Shown here: positions 15,444-24,564 of the stretch, in pieces
Position numbering within the stretch: the first letter of the stretch is position 1
How the letters are laid out: every line of letters begins with the position of its first letter
Assembly: GCA_048262715.1 (NCBI GenBank)
Contig: JBLXEV010000010.1
Span: 136,499 to 200,498 of the forward strand
Reading direction: 5' to 3'
Origin: Albirhodobacter sp048262715
GTDB lineage: Bacteria > Pseudomonadota > Alphaproteobacteria > Rhodobacterales > Rhodobacteraceae
DNA length: 64,000 nt
Translations under genes and position numbers: made by a program
Notes under the pieces: generated by a model
The model's database searches: none
What the model was told of the DNA's origin: nothing
The model's input: the letters and a program-made list of their open reading frames with translations, nothing else

Positions 15444-16481
15444 CTACCGCGCGCCTGTCACCGCGAGGTCCGCCGTCTCGGGCGCAGCCTGCAGTTGGCT
15501 CGCTTGACGGGCCTTGCGCGCGGCGGCCCGCTCAGCCTGCGCCGCAATACGCAACGCCTTGAACCCTTTGCGCAGTTTCCAATTATCCTCGACTTTCAAC
15601 GCGGCCCGCGCCGCGCGTAACCCCAATTCGTAATGCCCGCGTGCCCGCGCCGCCTCCAGCAGATCGGCGAGATAGGCGACGGACGTCCGGCGATCCCGCA
15701 TCATCTGGTAGAACGTATCGGTGTCTAACGTGCCGGTAAGCCCCGCGCGGACCACATCCTTCAACCGCCCCATCTGTTTGAGGGCGGGCGGGAGTTTATG
15801 GCTATGGTTCGGCAGTCTGAGAAGCTGTGCCCGCGGCCCCGCGAGCCGTGCGGCGTGGGCGGCGTCCTCCCTCTCATAGGGATCATAGAGGATGTAGGAT
15901 CGTGCCGCATGGGCGGCGCCCTGCGCGGCATCGCGGTAGGCGCCCGACCAGTTCCCCTGTTTGCGCGCATAGGGGTAACGGCGCTCAAATGGGAGAATCT
16001 TGCGCGCGAGCGAGCTTTGCGGGGCAAAGGCAAGCACGGTTGCATCGGGATAAAGCGAGGCGAACGCCAGCGCCCCGTAGCCCCCCATTGACGAGCCAAA
16101 GGCGGAGACGGCTGCGAACTCGCCAAAGAACCCACTCTCGGAGAGGGCTTCGAGGCGCTCAAAAAGCAGCGGATCGCGAAACCAGATATTCCGTTTCGCC
16201 AGCACGCCGAGAATGTCATATCCCTCTTTCTCAAGGAAGCTGTGCCCCCAAGGCATACGCCGCGTCAATTCACGCCGCGAGGCGAGATTGTCATAGGTGA
16301 TGACGAGCCTTTGCTGCGCACGCGGCGTCTCTCCCTGCGGGAGATAGACGACGAGATGATCGGGAAGATCATAGTAAAAGCCGCCAGACCGCTTGGCACA
16401 GGCGCGCACCGCATCGAAGGCCGCTTCGGGAGAGCGGCCCGGGACAGTGCCGATATCGGGAGGGGGCAAATGTCGGGTCAA
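15444..16481 (-). CDS. Alpha/beta-hydrolase-fold protein, function unknown
   Basis: A protein of about 345 residues with a nucleophile-elbow motif GSSMGGYGAL (about 150-159) embedded in AAVSAFGSSMGG...FASLYPDATVLAFAPQSS, as in esterase/hydrolase-fold proteins. A histidine that could complete the triad lies at PNHSHKLP (about 225-230). The C-terminal third is helical and rich in Ala, Arg and Lys. The longest frame begins with TTG at 16481 without a clear ribosome site, so the start is uncertain. It is antisense within the dcw cluster between mraY and the DUF2161 gene. No specific substrate can be assigned. Confidence 0.7.
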   Translation of the reverse strand: MTRHLPPPDIGTVPGRSPEAAFDAVRACAKRSGGFYYDLPDHLVVYLPQGETPRAQQRLVITYDNLASRRELTRRMPWGHSFLEKEGYDILGVLAKRNIWFRDPLLFERLEALSESGFFGEFAAVSAFGSSMGGYGALAFASLYPDATVLAFAPQSSLARKILPFERRYPYARKQGNWSGAYRDAAQGAAHAARSYILYDPYEREDAAHAARLAGPRAQLLRLPNHSHKLPPALKQMGRLKDVVRAGLTGTLDTDTFYQMMRDRRTSVAYLADLLEAARARGHYELGLRAARAALKVEDNWKLRKGFKALRIAAQAERAAARKARQASQLQAAPETADLAVTGAR

Positions 16482-16685
16482 TGAGAGAGTCTCGAAAAAA
16501 TTGCGGAAAATTGGTTTTGTAAAAAGGCAGATATCTAATGTCTAAAATCTCCCTCAGGCTGTGATGAAAATCAAGGAAAACGTTTATGAGGATGGGAGAG
16601 CATCGCCGCGCCATGCGGCCATGCTTGCGCAGACGCGCTTGCGCGCCTATCCCTGAGCCACAGATGATCCCTAAACGGAGGCTCG

Positions 16686-17366
16686 ATGCGCGAGGCCGAC
16701 CTCTACCCCCCGATCAAAACCTACCTCGAGGCCCAAGGCTACACGGTGAAAGCCGAGATCGGGGCTTGCGATGTGATGGCGCTGCGCGGCGAGGAGCCGC
16801 CCGTGATCGTCGAGTTGAAAACCAGCTTTTCGCTGGCGCTGATTTTCCAAGGGATCGAGCGGCAAACCCTCTGTGATGCGGTCTATATTGCGGTGCCTGT
16901 CTCCTCGGAGAAAGGCTGGAAGCTGCGCTATAAGGACATCACGCGCCTCTGCCGCCGCCTCGGGCTCGGCCTGCTGGCGGTCAATGTTGCTAAAAACAGT
17001 GTCGAGGCGCATCTCGACCCCGATGATTACACGCCGCGCAAAAACACCAAACGCGCGACGCGTCTGCTCCGCGAATTCGAGCGCCGCGTAGGCGATCCGA
17101 ATGTTGGCGGCACAACAGGCACGCAGCGGATGACGGCCTACCGCCAAGATGCGCTGCGCTGCGCGGCCTATCTGGGCACGCAAGGCCAGGCCGCGCCAAA
17201 GATGATCGCGGCGGCAATGCAAACCCCGCGCGCGGCGGCGATCCTGCAGGCCGATCACTACGGTTGGTTCGAGCGTGTCGCGCGCGGGATCTACCAACTG
17301 ACCCCCAAAGGCAGCGCAGCACTACAGGCCCATGCGGAAGAGATCGCCGCTCTGATCCCGAAATAG
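16686..17366 (+). CDS. DUF2161 PD-(D/E)XK phosphodiesterase-like protein
   Basis: A 226-residue protein of the DUF2161 family. The N-terminal half shows a PD-(D/E)XK nuclease-like core: IGACDVMAL (about 25-33), then PPVIVELKTSFS (about 38-49), giving D...ELK catalytic-type residues. The C-terminal half has a winged-helix look (GQAAPKMIAAAMQTPRAAAILQ, then WFERVARGIYQLT). The start at 16686 follows CGGAGG. No experimental role is established for the family. It sits upstream of murD with a 106-base gap containing an intergenic repeat. Confidence 0.8.
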   Translation: MREADLYPPIKTYLEAQGYTVKAEIGACDVMALRGEEPPVIVELKTSFSLALIFQGIERQTLCDAVYIAVPVSSEKGWKLRYKDITRLCRRLGLGLLAVNVAKNSVEAHLDPDDYTPRKNTKRATRLLREFERRVGDPNVGGTTGTQRMTAYRQDALRCAAYLGTQGQAAPKMIAAAMQTPRAAAILQADHYGWFERVARGIYQLTPKGSAALQAHAEEIAALIPK

Positions 17367-17376
17367 ATCTTCCCTC

Positions 17377-17406
17377 TTCTGGTTGCTTCAAATATCCCAC
17401 GGGGGT
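17377..17406 (-). repeat. intergenic CCGGCGGGGATATTT-type repeat (inverse)
   Basis: Reads TTCTGGTTGCTTCAAATATC followed by CCACGGGGGT. It is the reverse orientation of the copy at 6726-6752, with the same GGTTGC flank as 35881 and 60973. Confidence 0.55.
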
Positions 17407-17472
17407 GGGGGGGTGTGAAACCCCCGCCGATAGGTTTGCCACAGGTTCCACAGTGAAAAACGAGGCCGCAAC

Positions 17473-18885
17473 ATGATCCCAGTCCAAGGCTATGAAGGCC
17501 AGAAAATCGCCGTTCTGGGCCTCGGGCGCTCGGGGCTCGCCACGGCGGCTGCGTTGAAGGCAGGCGGGGCGGAGCCTTTATTGTGGGATGACAGCGTGGA
17601 GAGCCGCGAGAAAGCCGAGGCGCTTGGCTATGCTTGTGTCGATCTCTCCAAACACGGTGCGTTTGAGGGGGTCAGCCTGCTGGTCACCTCGCCCGGCATC
17701 CCGCATCTTTACCCCGCGCCCAATAAGATCATCGCGGCTGCGATGGCGGCGGGCGTGCCTGTCGATAACGACATCGGCCTGTTTTTCCGCTCTTGGGCGA
17801 CGCAGGATTGGGACGCGTTCGATGTGACGCCGCGCACGATTGCAGTGACGGGCTCGAACGGCAAATCGACAACGACCGCGCTGATCCATCATATCTTGGA
17901 GCATGTCCAGCGCCCGACCCAGATGGCAGGGAATATCGGCCGCGGGGTGCTCGATATCGAGCCTGCGGTGGATGGCGAGGTGGTGGTGCTGGAGCTGTCC
18001 TCCTACCAGACCGATCTCGCCCGCGCGCTGACGCCAGATATTGCCGTGTTCACCAATCTCTCGCCCGATCATCTGGATCGGCACGGCGGGATGGGGGGCT
18101 ATTTCGCCGCCAAGCGCCGCTTGTTCGCGGAAGGCGGGCCGGACCGTGCGGTGATCGGCGTGGATGAGGCCGAGGGCGTCTATCTCGCGAACCAGATCGC
18201 CACGGGGCGCGAGGATGATCGGGTGATCCGGGTCTCGTCGGGGCAGAAGCTCGGCGATTACGGCTGGTCTGTCTTTGCGCGCAAGGGCTTCCTGACCGAA
18301 TGGCGCAAGGGCAAGCAATTGGCCTCCATTGATCTGCGCGAGATTGCGGGCCTGCCCGGCGCGCATAACCACCAAAACGCCTGCGCCGCCTATGCGGCCT
18401 GCCGCGCTCTGGGCATCGCGCCACGGGTGATCGAGGCGGCGTTCCACACGTTCAAAGGCCTGCCGCACCGCTCGCAGACTGTGGCAGAGGTGGGTGGCGT
18501 GCGCTTTGTGAATGACAGCAAGGCGACCAATGTGGATTCGGCGGCAAAGGCCTTGCAGGCGTTCAAGAATATCCGCTGGATTGCGGGCGGCTTGGGTAAG
18601 GATGGCGGGCTAGGCGGGCTGTTGCCGCATCTCGGATCGGTTAAGAAAGCCTATCTCATTGGCCATTCCGCGCGGGATTTCGCGCTGGAGCTGGGCGATC
18701 TACCGCTGGAGATCTGCGAGACGATGGAGGTCGCGGTGGCGCGGGCCAAGGCGGAGGCCGAGGCGGGCGATACCGTTTTGCTGGCCCCTGCGGCGGCGTC
18801 TTTTGATCAATACCCGAACTTCGAGAAGCGCGGTGATCATTTCACCGATCTGGTGCTTGGCGTGGCAGAGGCTGAGCCCGCATAA
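17473..18885 (+). CDS. murD: UDP-MurNAc-L-alanine--D-glutamate ligase MurD
   Basis: A 470-residue Mur ligase adding D-glutamate, the second stem-peptide residue, in the cytoplasm. The N-terminal Rossmann motif GLGRSGLATA (about 17-26) binds the uridine moiety. The ATP loop is VTGSNGKSTTTALIHH (about 126-141). The segment NDSKATNVDSAAKAL and IAGGLGKDG in the C-terminal domain are diagnostic for MurD. It is transcribed apart from mraY because of the intervening terminator and genes. Confidence 0.95.
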   Translation: MIPVQGYEGQKIAVLGLGRSGLATAAALKAGGAEPLLWDDSVESREKAEALGYACVDLSKHGAFEGVSLLVTSPGIPHLYPAPNKIIAAAMAAGVPVDNDIGLFFRSWATQDWDAFDVTPRTIAVTGSNGKSTTTALIHHILEHVQRPTQMAGNIGRGVLDIEPAVDGEVVVLELSSYQTDLARALTPDIAVFTNLSPDHLDRHGGMGGYFAAKRRLFAEGGPDRAVIGVDEAEGVYLANQIATGREDDRVIRVSSGQKLGDYGWSVFARKGFLTEWRKGKQLASIDLREIAGLPGAHNHQNACAAYAACRALGIAPRVIEAAFHTFKGLPHRSQTVAEVGGVRFVNDSKATNVDSAAKALQAFKNIRWIAGGLGKDGGLGGLLPHLGSVKKAYLIGHSARDFALELGDLPLEICETMEVAVARAKAEAEAGDTVLLAPAAASFDQYPNFEKRGDHFTDLVLGVAEAEPA

Positions 18886-18903
18886 GCCCTTTGGCGCGGG
18901 GCG

Positions 18904-20037
18904 TTAGAGGAGCGCCGCGCCCGCAATTCCGCCTGCGAGCACTATCGCGAAGGGCGGCACGCGCGGGGTGAAGGCCAGCGCAAGCAGCGCCGCGCCAATC
19001 AACCCGTGGCGCAAATCCATGAACGCAACAGGCACCAGCGCGGTGAGCCATGTCGCGAGCAACACCCCCACCACTGCCGCATTCGCCCCCGCCACCGCAC
19101 CGCGCGCCATTGGGCGTGTGGCGATCCTGCCCCACAGTGGCAGCGCGACCAAGACGAGGGCAAAGCCGGTCACAAAAATCGCGACTGTGGCGATCAACGC
19201 GCCCGCAACGCCGTCTTGCAGCGCGCCGAGATAGCTTGCGAAGGTGAACAGCGGGCCGGGCATGGCTTGCGCCAAGCCATACCCCGCCAGAAAGCCAGCA
19301 GGCTCGATGTGGCCATCCAAGACGCCATCAAGAAGCGGCAGCACCACATGCCCGCCGCCAAACACCAACGCGCCCGCTTGCAGATAGGGGCGGGCAAATG
19401 GCAGGGCGATGAGCGCGAGCATGAGGAGTATCATTGCGGTAAGCAGGCCCCACGCGCGGCGCGGCGGCGAGGTTCGCGCCTCGGGCGCAGGCGTGCGGGC
19501 TATCAGGAACGCCCCGACCCCTGCGCCCGCCGCGATCACCCCAGCCTGCAGGATCGGGGCGGCGACCCAGATCAACGCCAGTGCCGCGAGTGCGGCCATA
19601 CTGCGCCGCGCCCCATCGGGGCAGAGCGCTTGCCCCATCCCCCAGATTGCTTGCGCGACCACCGCAAAGGCGACCAGTTTTAGCCCTGCGATCACACCGC
19701 CCAGCGCGCCCGCCTCAGCCACCCCGTAGGTGAGTGCCCAGACGCCCGCGAGGGTCATCAATACGAAGGACGGCAAAGTAAAGCCGAAGAAGGCCATGAG
19801 GGCCCCGCCCGCGCCGCCGCGAGATAGCCCGATCAGAAAGCCTAACTGCGAGCTGGCGGGGCCGGGGGCAAATTGGCACAGTGCGAGCCGCTCCGCGAAC
19901 TCCGCCTCTGTCAGCCAGCCGCGATCCGTCACGAAGGCGCGGCGGAAGTACCCGATATGCGCGGCAGGCCCGCCAAAGCTCGTCAGCCCGAGTTTGAAGA
20001 AGGCGGCAAAGATCTCGAACAGCGATGCGGCAGGCAT
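18904..20037 (-). CDS. chrA: Chromate ion transporter family protein (ChrA)
   Basis: A 377-residue membrane protein of the CHR superfamily, with two homologous halves of about six helices each. The family signature FGGPAAHIGYFRRAFV (about 20-35) and the RGWLTEAEFAE/CQFAPGPASSQLGFLIG block are present in the first half. The second half begins near LQAGALVFGGGHVVLPLL. Members export chromate by proton motive force, though many have untested substrates. Start ATG 20037 is chosen over an in-frame TTG at 20049 because GAGAGA lies just upstream. It is inserted antisense in the dcw cluster between murD and ftsW. Confidence 0.85.
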   Translation of the reverse strand: MPAASLFEIFAAFFKLGLTSFGGPAAHIGYFRRAFVTDRGWLTEAEFAERLALCQFAPGPASSQLGFLIGLSRGGAGGALMAFFGFTLPSFVLMTLAGVWALTYGVAEAGALGGVIAGLKLVAFAVVAQAIWGMGQALCPDGARRSMAALAALALIWVAAPILQAGVIAAGAGVGAFLIARTPAPEARTSPPRRAWGLLTAMILLMLALIALPFARPYLQAGALVFGGGHVVLPLLDGVLDGHIEPAGFLAGYGLAQAMPGPLFTFASYLGALQDGVAGALIATVAIFVTGFALVLVALPLWGRIATRPMARGAVAGANAAVVGVLLATWLTALVPVAFMDLRHGLIGAALLALAFTPRVPPFAIVLAGGIAGAALL

Positions 20038-20235
20038 GAAATCTCTCAAATTGACGGTCGTGTGTGGGGGCGGAGGCCCTTAGCCATTCGGCTCTTATGG
20101 CAAGGCTTTGCGCAAGATGCATGACACGTGATGCGTGCGAAAACTATCTCTAGCGTATAGTCGGTATTTTGGTTACACTTGCCCTTAGACCCAGCAAATG
20201 GGCGTTTTCGAGGCAGTATCAAACGGCGGTAGACC

Positions 20236-21399
20236 ATGACAGAGATGGTTTTCGGCACTGCGCCCGTTCGGGCCAGTGAACCAGTTCTTCCCAAATGGTG
20301 GCGCACGATCGACAAATGGTCGCTCTCTTGCGTGCTTGGGCTTTTTGGCGTCGGGCTCCTTTTGGGGCTCGCGGCCTCTGTGCCTTTGGCGGAGAAAAAC
20401 GGGCTGGCCCCGTTCTATTATGTCACGCGGCAGGCGTTCTTTGGGGTCTTGGCGATTGCGGTGATGATCGGCGTCTCGATGATGCCGCCGAACCAGATCC
20501 GGCGTTTCGGCACCGTTGGCTTCGCGCTCGGGTTCGTGGCGATTGTGCTCTTGCCGTTCTTTGGCACCGATTTCGGCAAGGGCGCGGTGCGCTGGTTCTC
20601 GCTCGGCTTTGCCTCGGTGCAGCCCTCGGAATTCCTCAAGCCCGGTTTCGTCGTCTTCGCGGCATGGTTGATGGCCTCCTCCTATGAGGTCGCTGGCCCT
20701 CCGGGGAAGCTCTATTCCTTTATCGTTGTGCTCGTCGTCAGCCTGATGCTCGCGCTGCAGCCCGATTTCGGGCAGGCCTCCTTGGTGCTGTTTTCTTGGG
20801 GTGTGATGTATTTTGTGGCCGGTGCGCCGTTCACGCTCTTGTCGATCATCGTCGGGCTTGTCGTCTCGGCGGGGGTCTTCTCCTATAATATGTCCGAGCA
20901 CTTTGCGCGCCGGATCAACGGCTTCCTCTCCACCGAGATTGATCCGCGCACCCAGATTGGCTATGCGACGAACGCGATCCAAGAGGGCGGGTTCTTCGGG
21001 GTTGGCGTGGGCGAGGGCACGGTGAAATGGTCGCTGCCCGATGCACATACCGATTTCATCATCGCGGTTGCGGCGGAAGAATACGGGTTGATCCTCGTGC
21101 TGATCATCATCGCGCTTTACACCACCGTCGTCGTGCGGTCGCTCTCGCGGCTGATGTCGGAGCGCGATCACTTCACCCGCTTGGCGGGATCGGGCTTGGC
21201 CTGCGCCTTTGGCGTGCAGGCGCTGATCAATATGGGGGTTGCGGTACGGCTTTTGCCCGCGAAAGGGATGACGCTTCCCTTCGTCTCCTATGGCGGCTCC
21301 TCGGTGATCGCCTCGGGGATCGCGGTGGGGATGCTGCTCGCGCTGACGCGCACCCGTCCGCAGCACCAGTTGCATGATATCTACCGGAGGGGCCGCTAA
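20236..21399 (+). CDS. ftsW: Septal peptidoglycan glycosyltransferase FtsW
   Basis: A 387-residue SEDS-family protein with about ten transmembrane helices. It polymerises lipid II at the septum with FtsI. Family-typical segments include FGKGAVRWFSLGFASVQPSE, then FLKP (about 110-135), the lipid-facing NAIQEGGFFGVGVGEG (about 247-262), LPDAHTDFI and the carboxy-terminal LPFVSYGGSS. It overlaps murG by one base (TAATG). The 198-base gap behind divergent chrA probably holds its own promoter, making ftsW the first gene of an ftsW-murG-murC operon. Confidence 0.94.
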   Translation: MTEMVFGTAPVRASEPVLPKWWRTIDKWSLSCVLGLFGVGLLLGLAASVPLAEKNGLAPFYYVTRQAFFGVLAIAVMIGVSMMPPNQIRRFGTVGFALGFVAIVLLPFFGTDFGKGAVRWFSLGFASVQPSEFLKPGFVVFAAWLMASSYEVAGPPGKLYSFIVVLVVSLMLALQPDFGQASLVLFSWGVMYFVAGAPFTLLSIIVGLVVSAGVFSYNMSEHFARRINGFLSTEIDPRTQIGYATNAIQEGGFFGVGVGEGTVKWSLPDAHTDFIIAVAAEEYGLILVLIIIALYTTVVVRSLSRLMSERDHFTRLAGSGLACAFGVQALINMGVAVRLLPAKGMTLPFVSYGGSSVIASGIAVGMLLALTRTRPQHQLHDIYRRGR

Positions 21400-22508
21400 T
21401 GGCCCCCTCTGCGCCCAAGGCCCCGCTGCTGCTGATCGCGGCAGGCGGGACGGGCGGGCATATGTTCCCCGCGCAGGCCTTGGCGGAGGCGATGATCGCC
21501 AAGGGCTGGCGCGTGAAGCTCTCCACCGATAAGCGCGGGGCGCGCTATGCGGGTGCTTTCCCCGATGCGGTGCAGATCGAAGAGGTCTCCTCCGCGACCT
21601 TCGCGCGGGGCGGGGTGCTGGCAAAACTGCTGACGCCCTTCAGCATTTTGGGCGGCGTCCTCACGGCTTGCGCGCGCAATCTGGCGGATCGGCCGAAGGT
21701 CGTGATCGGCTTTGGCGGCTACCCGACGATCCCCGCGCTGAGTGCGGCTTGGGCCTTGCGGATCCCGCGCGCGATCCATGAGCAAAACGGCGTGATGGGG
21801 CGGGTGAACAAACTCTTCGCGCGCCGTGTCGATACCATCGCCTGCGGCACATGGCCGACTGATCTGCCTGCGGGCGTCGAGGGCATCCACACGGGCAATC
21901 CGGTGCGCGGCTCGGTGCTGTCGCGTGCGGCTGCGCCCTATATCGTGCCCGGCGATTATCCGATGTCGGTTCTGGTGATCGGCGGCTCGCAGGGCGCGCG
22001 GATCCTGTCCGACATTGTGCCCGCAGCGCTGGCCAGCCTTTCCGAGGCGCTCAAGCCGCTGCTCAGGATCGCGCATCAGGCGCGCGGTGAAGATCATGCC
22101 CGCGTCGTCGCGTCCTATGAAGAGGCCGGAATTTCGGCGGAGGTGGAGCCGTTCTTCGCGGATGTGCCGCGCCGCCTGTCGGAATGCCAATTGGTGATTT
22201 CGCGCTCGGGGGCCTCCTCCGTGGCCGATATCTCCGTGATCGGTCGGCCCGCGATCCTTATTCCCTATGCCGCCGCCACCGGCGACCATCAAACCGCCAA
22301 TGCGCGCGGGCTGGTGGGCGCGGGGGCTGCAATCCTGATCCCCGAGAGCGCCTTGAGCGCGCAAAGCTTGGCCGATCAAATTTCCCTCATACTGGACAAT
22401 CCGCGCGGGGCATTGCAAATGGCCACCGCCGCGATGGGCTGCGGTCGCCCCGATGCGACCGAGCGCCTGTGCGATTGTGTAGAAGACCTTGCAAGGAACC
22501 AAAAATGA
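21399..22508 (+). CDS. murG: Undecaprenyldiphospho-muramoylpentapeptide GlcNAc transferase MurG
   Basis: A 369-residue GT-B glycosyltransferase that adds GlcNAc to lipid I to form lipid II at the inner face of the membrane. The first G-loop AAGGTGGHMFPAQALAE (about 13-29) binds the acceptor diphosphate. The second (GGSQGARILSD, about 193-203) and SRSGASSVADI (about 270-280), in the donor site, are intact. The gene overlaps ftsW by one base and murC by four bases, indicating a tight operon. Confidence 0.95.
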   Translation: MAPSAPKAPLLLIAAGGTGGHMFPAQALAEAMIAKGWRVKLSTDKRGARYAGAFPDAVQIEEVSSATFARGGVLAKLLTPFSILGGVLTACARNLADRPKVVIGFGGYPTIPALSAAWALRIPRAIHEQNGVMGRVNKLFARRVDTIACGTWPTDLPAGVEGIHTGNPVRGSVLSRAAAPYIVPGDYPMSVLVIGGSQGARILSDIVPAALASLSEALKPLLRIAHQARGEDHARVVASYEEAGISAEVEPFFADVPRRLSECQLVISRSGASSVADISVIGRPAILIPYAAATGDHQTANARGLVGAGAAILIPESALSAQSLADQISLILDNPRGALQMATAAMGCGRPDATERLCDCVEDLARNQK

Positions 22509-23923
22509 ACGCCGCGACGAAACTTCCCGGAGAGCTGGGCCCCATCCATTTTATCGGTATTGGCGGCATCGGCATGTCGGGCATCGCGGAAGTGCTGATG
22601 ACACAGGGCTTCACGGTGCAGGGATCTGACGCGAAAGCCTCGAAGATCACCGATCGTCTGGTGTCGCTGGGCGCGACAGTGTTTGAGGGCCAGCGCGCCG
22701 AGAACATCGGGTCGGCGGCGGTTGTGGTGATTTCCACCGCGATCAAACCGGGCAATCCCGAGTTGGAAGAGGCGCGCCGCCTTGGCCTTCCTGTCGTGCG
22801 CCGTGCGGAGATGCTGGCCGAGCTAATGCGTCTGCGCTCCAATATCGCGGTCGCGGGGACGCATGGTAAAACCACGACCACGACGATGGTGGCGACGCTG
22901 CTCGACAAGGGTAATTTTGACCCGACCGTGATCAATGGCGGGGTGATCCACGCCTATGGCTCGAATGCGCGGGCAGGGGCGGGCGAATGGATGGTGGTGG
23001 AGGCGGATGAGTCCGATGGCTCGTTCAACCGCCTGCCCGCGACCATCGCGATCGTCACCAATATCGACCCCGAGCATATGGAGCACTGGGGCAGCTTCGA
23101 TGCGCTGCGCAAAGGGTTCTATGATTTCGTCTCCAATATTCCGTTCTACGGTCTGGCCGTCTGCTGCACCGATCACCCCGAGGTTCAAGCACTGGTGGGC
23201 AAGATCACGGATCGCCGCGTGGTCACGTTCGGCTTCAACCCGCAGGCCGATGTGCGCGCCGTGAACCTGACCTATAAGGCGGGCGTCGCGCATTTCGATA
23301 TCGCGCTGCAAGGCGAGGGCGAGGGCGCTGTCATCGAGGGATGCTCGTTGCCGATGCCGGGGGATCACAACGTCTCCAACGCGCTGTCGGCTGTGGCAGT
23401 TGCCCGCCATCTGGGTATGAAGATGGAAGAAATCAAAGCCGCGCTGGCGGGGTTTGGCGGGGTCAATCGGCGCTTCACCAAAGTCGCTGAAGTCAACGGC
23501 GTCACGATCATTGATGACTACGGGCACCACCCTGTCGAGATTGCGGCCGTGCTCAAAGCCGCGCGGCAAGCGACCTCTGGCACGCCGGGCGCGCGGGTGA
23601 TCGCGGTGCATCAGCCGCATCGCTATTCGCGCCTGCAATCGTTGTTCGAGGATTTCTGCACCTGCTTCAATGATGCCGATGTTGTCGGAATCGCGGAAGT
23701 CTATGCGGCGGGCGAAGATCCGATTGCGGGCGCCTCGCGCGATGATCTGGTCGCGGGCCTGCTACGCCACGGCCACCGCTACGCGCGGGCCGTCCTCAAC
23801 GAGGAGGATCTGGCGCGTTTGGTGCGCGAGCAAGCGCGCGAGGGCGATATGGTTGTCTGCCTCGGCGCGGGGACGATTTCAGTTTGGGCGCATGGTTTGC
23901 CAGCGCGCTTGGCCAAGGGTTAA
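22505..23923 (+). CDS. murC: UDP-N-acetylmuramate--L-alanine ligase MurC
   Basis: A 472-residue Mur ligase attaching L-alanine, the first stem-peptide residue. The UDP-binding FIGIGGIGMSGIAEVL (about 15-31) and ATP loop AGTHGKTTTTTMVATL (about 118-133) are present. VVEADESDGSF, DDYGHHP and HQPHRYSRL are MurC-specific. The start at 22505 lies in the ATGA overlap with murG. The gene is followed by a 180-base gap before the DUF2484 gene. Confidence 0.95.
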   Translation: MNAATKLPGELGPIHFIGIGGIGMSGIAEVLMTQGFTVQGSDAKASKITDRLVSLGATVFEGQRAENIGSAAVVVISTAIKPGNPELEEARRLGLPVVRRAEMLAELMRLRSNIAVAGTHGKTTTTTMVATLLDKGNFDPTVINGGVIHAYGSNARAGAGEWMVVEADESDGSFNRLPATIAIVTNIDPEHMEHWGSFDALRKGFYDFVSNIPFYGLAVCCTDHPEVQALVGKITDRRVVTFGFNPQADVRAVNLTYKAGVAHFDIALQGEGEGAVIEGCSLPMPGDHNVSNALSAVAVARHLGMKMEEIKAALAGFGGVNRRFTKVAEVNGVTIIDDYGHHPVEIAAVLKAARQATSGTPGARVIAVHQPHRYSRLQSLFEDFCTCFNDADVVGIAEVYAAGEDPIAGASRDDLVAGLLRHGHRYARAVLNEEDLARLVREQAREGDMVVCLGAGTISVWAHGLPARLAKG

Positions 23924-24103
23924 CTGGCAGGGCCTTTCGCCTGCCTCCATCAGAATTGAGGGCCGCCTGAGCGCGGCATCTCGCATATTCTCAGCGATCC
24001 CGCAGCTATGTGGTCGCCGAGACTATGTCGGTGTTTACTACCCCGCCTTATGTCCGTGCTGTTTTGCCTTTCATATTTTCCTCTCGAAAGACTGGAGCCC
24101 GCT

Positions 24104-24349
24104 ATGACGTACTCACTCATCACCGCTTGCCTATGGGCGCTTTGCGCGACCGTAATTGCTTTCGCTCCGCGACGGTTTCATTGGCGCGGGGCATGGGCAT
24201 TGATCATCAGCGGCGTGCCGTTGATCGGTTGGGTCACGCTGGATCACGGGCCGCTTTTGGGGCTTTTGTGCCTCGCGGGCGGGATCTCTGTGCTGCGCTA
24301 TCCGGCGATGCATTTGTTCCGCAAACTGCGCCAAGAACGCGCTGAGTAA
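24104..24349 (+). CDS. DUF2484 small membrane protein
   Basis: An 81-residue protein with two to three hydrophobic segments (about 2-18, 28-44 and 47-62) and a basic C-terminus (HLFRKLRQERAE). It matches the DUF2484 family, small membrane proteins found between murC and murB in many Rhodobacterales. The function is unknown, and conserved placement suggests a link to the envelope. Start ATG 24104 has GGAG 11 bases upstream. An upstream in-frame extension of 32 residues is unconvincing. Confidence 0.75.
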   Translation: MTYSLITACLWALCATVIAFAPRRFHWRGAWALIISGVPLIGWVTLDHGPLLGLLCLAGGISVLRYPAMHLFRKLRQERAE

Positions 24350-24564
24350 CGCGCGCTTTCCGGCCCGTGGTCTTCACGACTGCGGGTGGGAAACCACTAT
24401 AGGTTGTATCTCGCGCTGCATTTTTCACACTCTGTCTCATTTGAAACAAATTGAGACCAAATTCCGCCTCTACTTACTTGGTTAATAAGTTCTTGCGCGC
24501 GTCTTGCGTTTGATCCGCCGGATCGCGCGGGTGCGATGCGCTTATCCAAGGCTGGAGGCCTCCC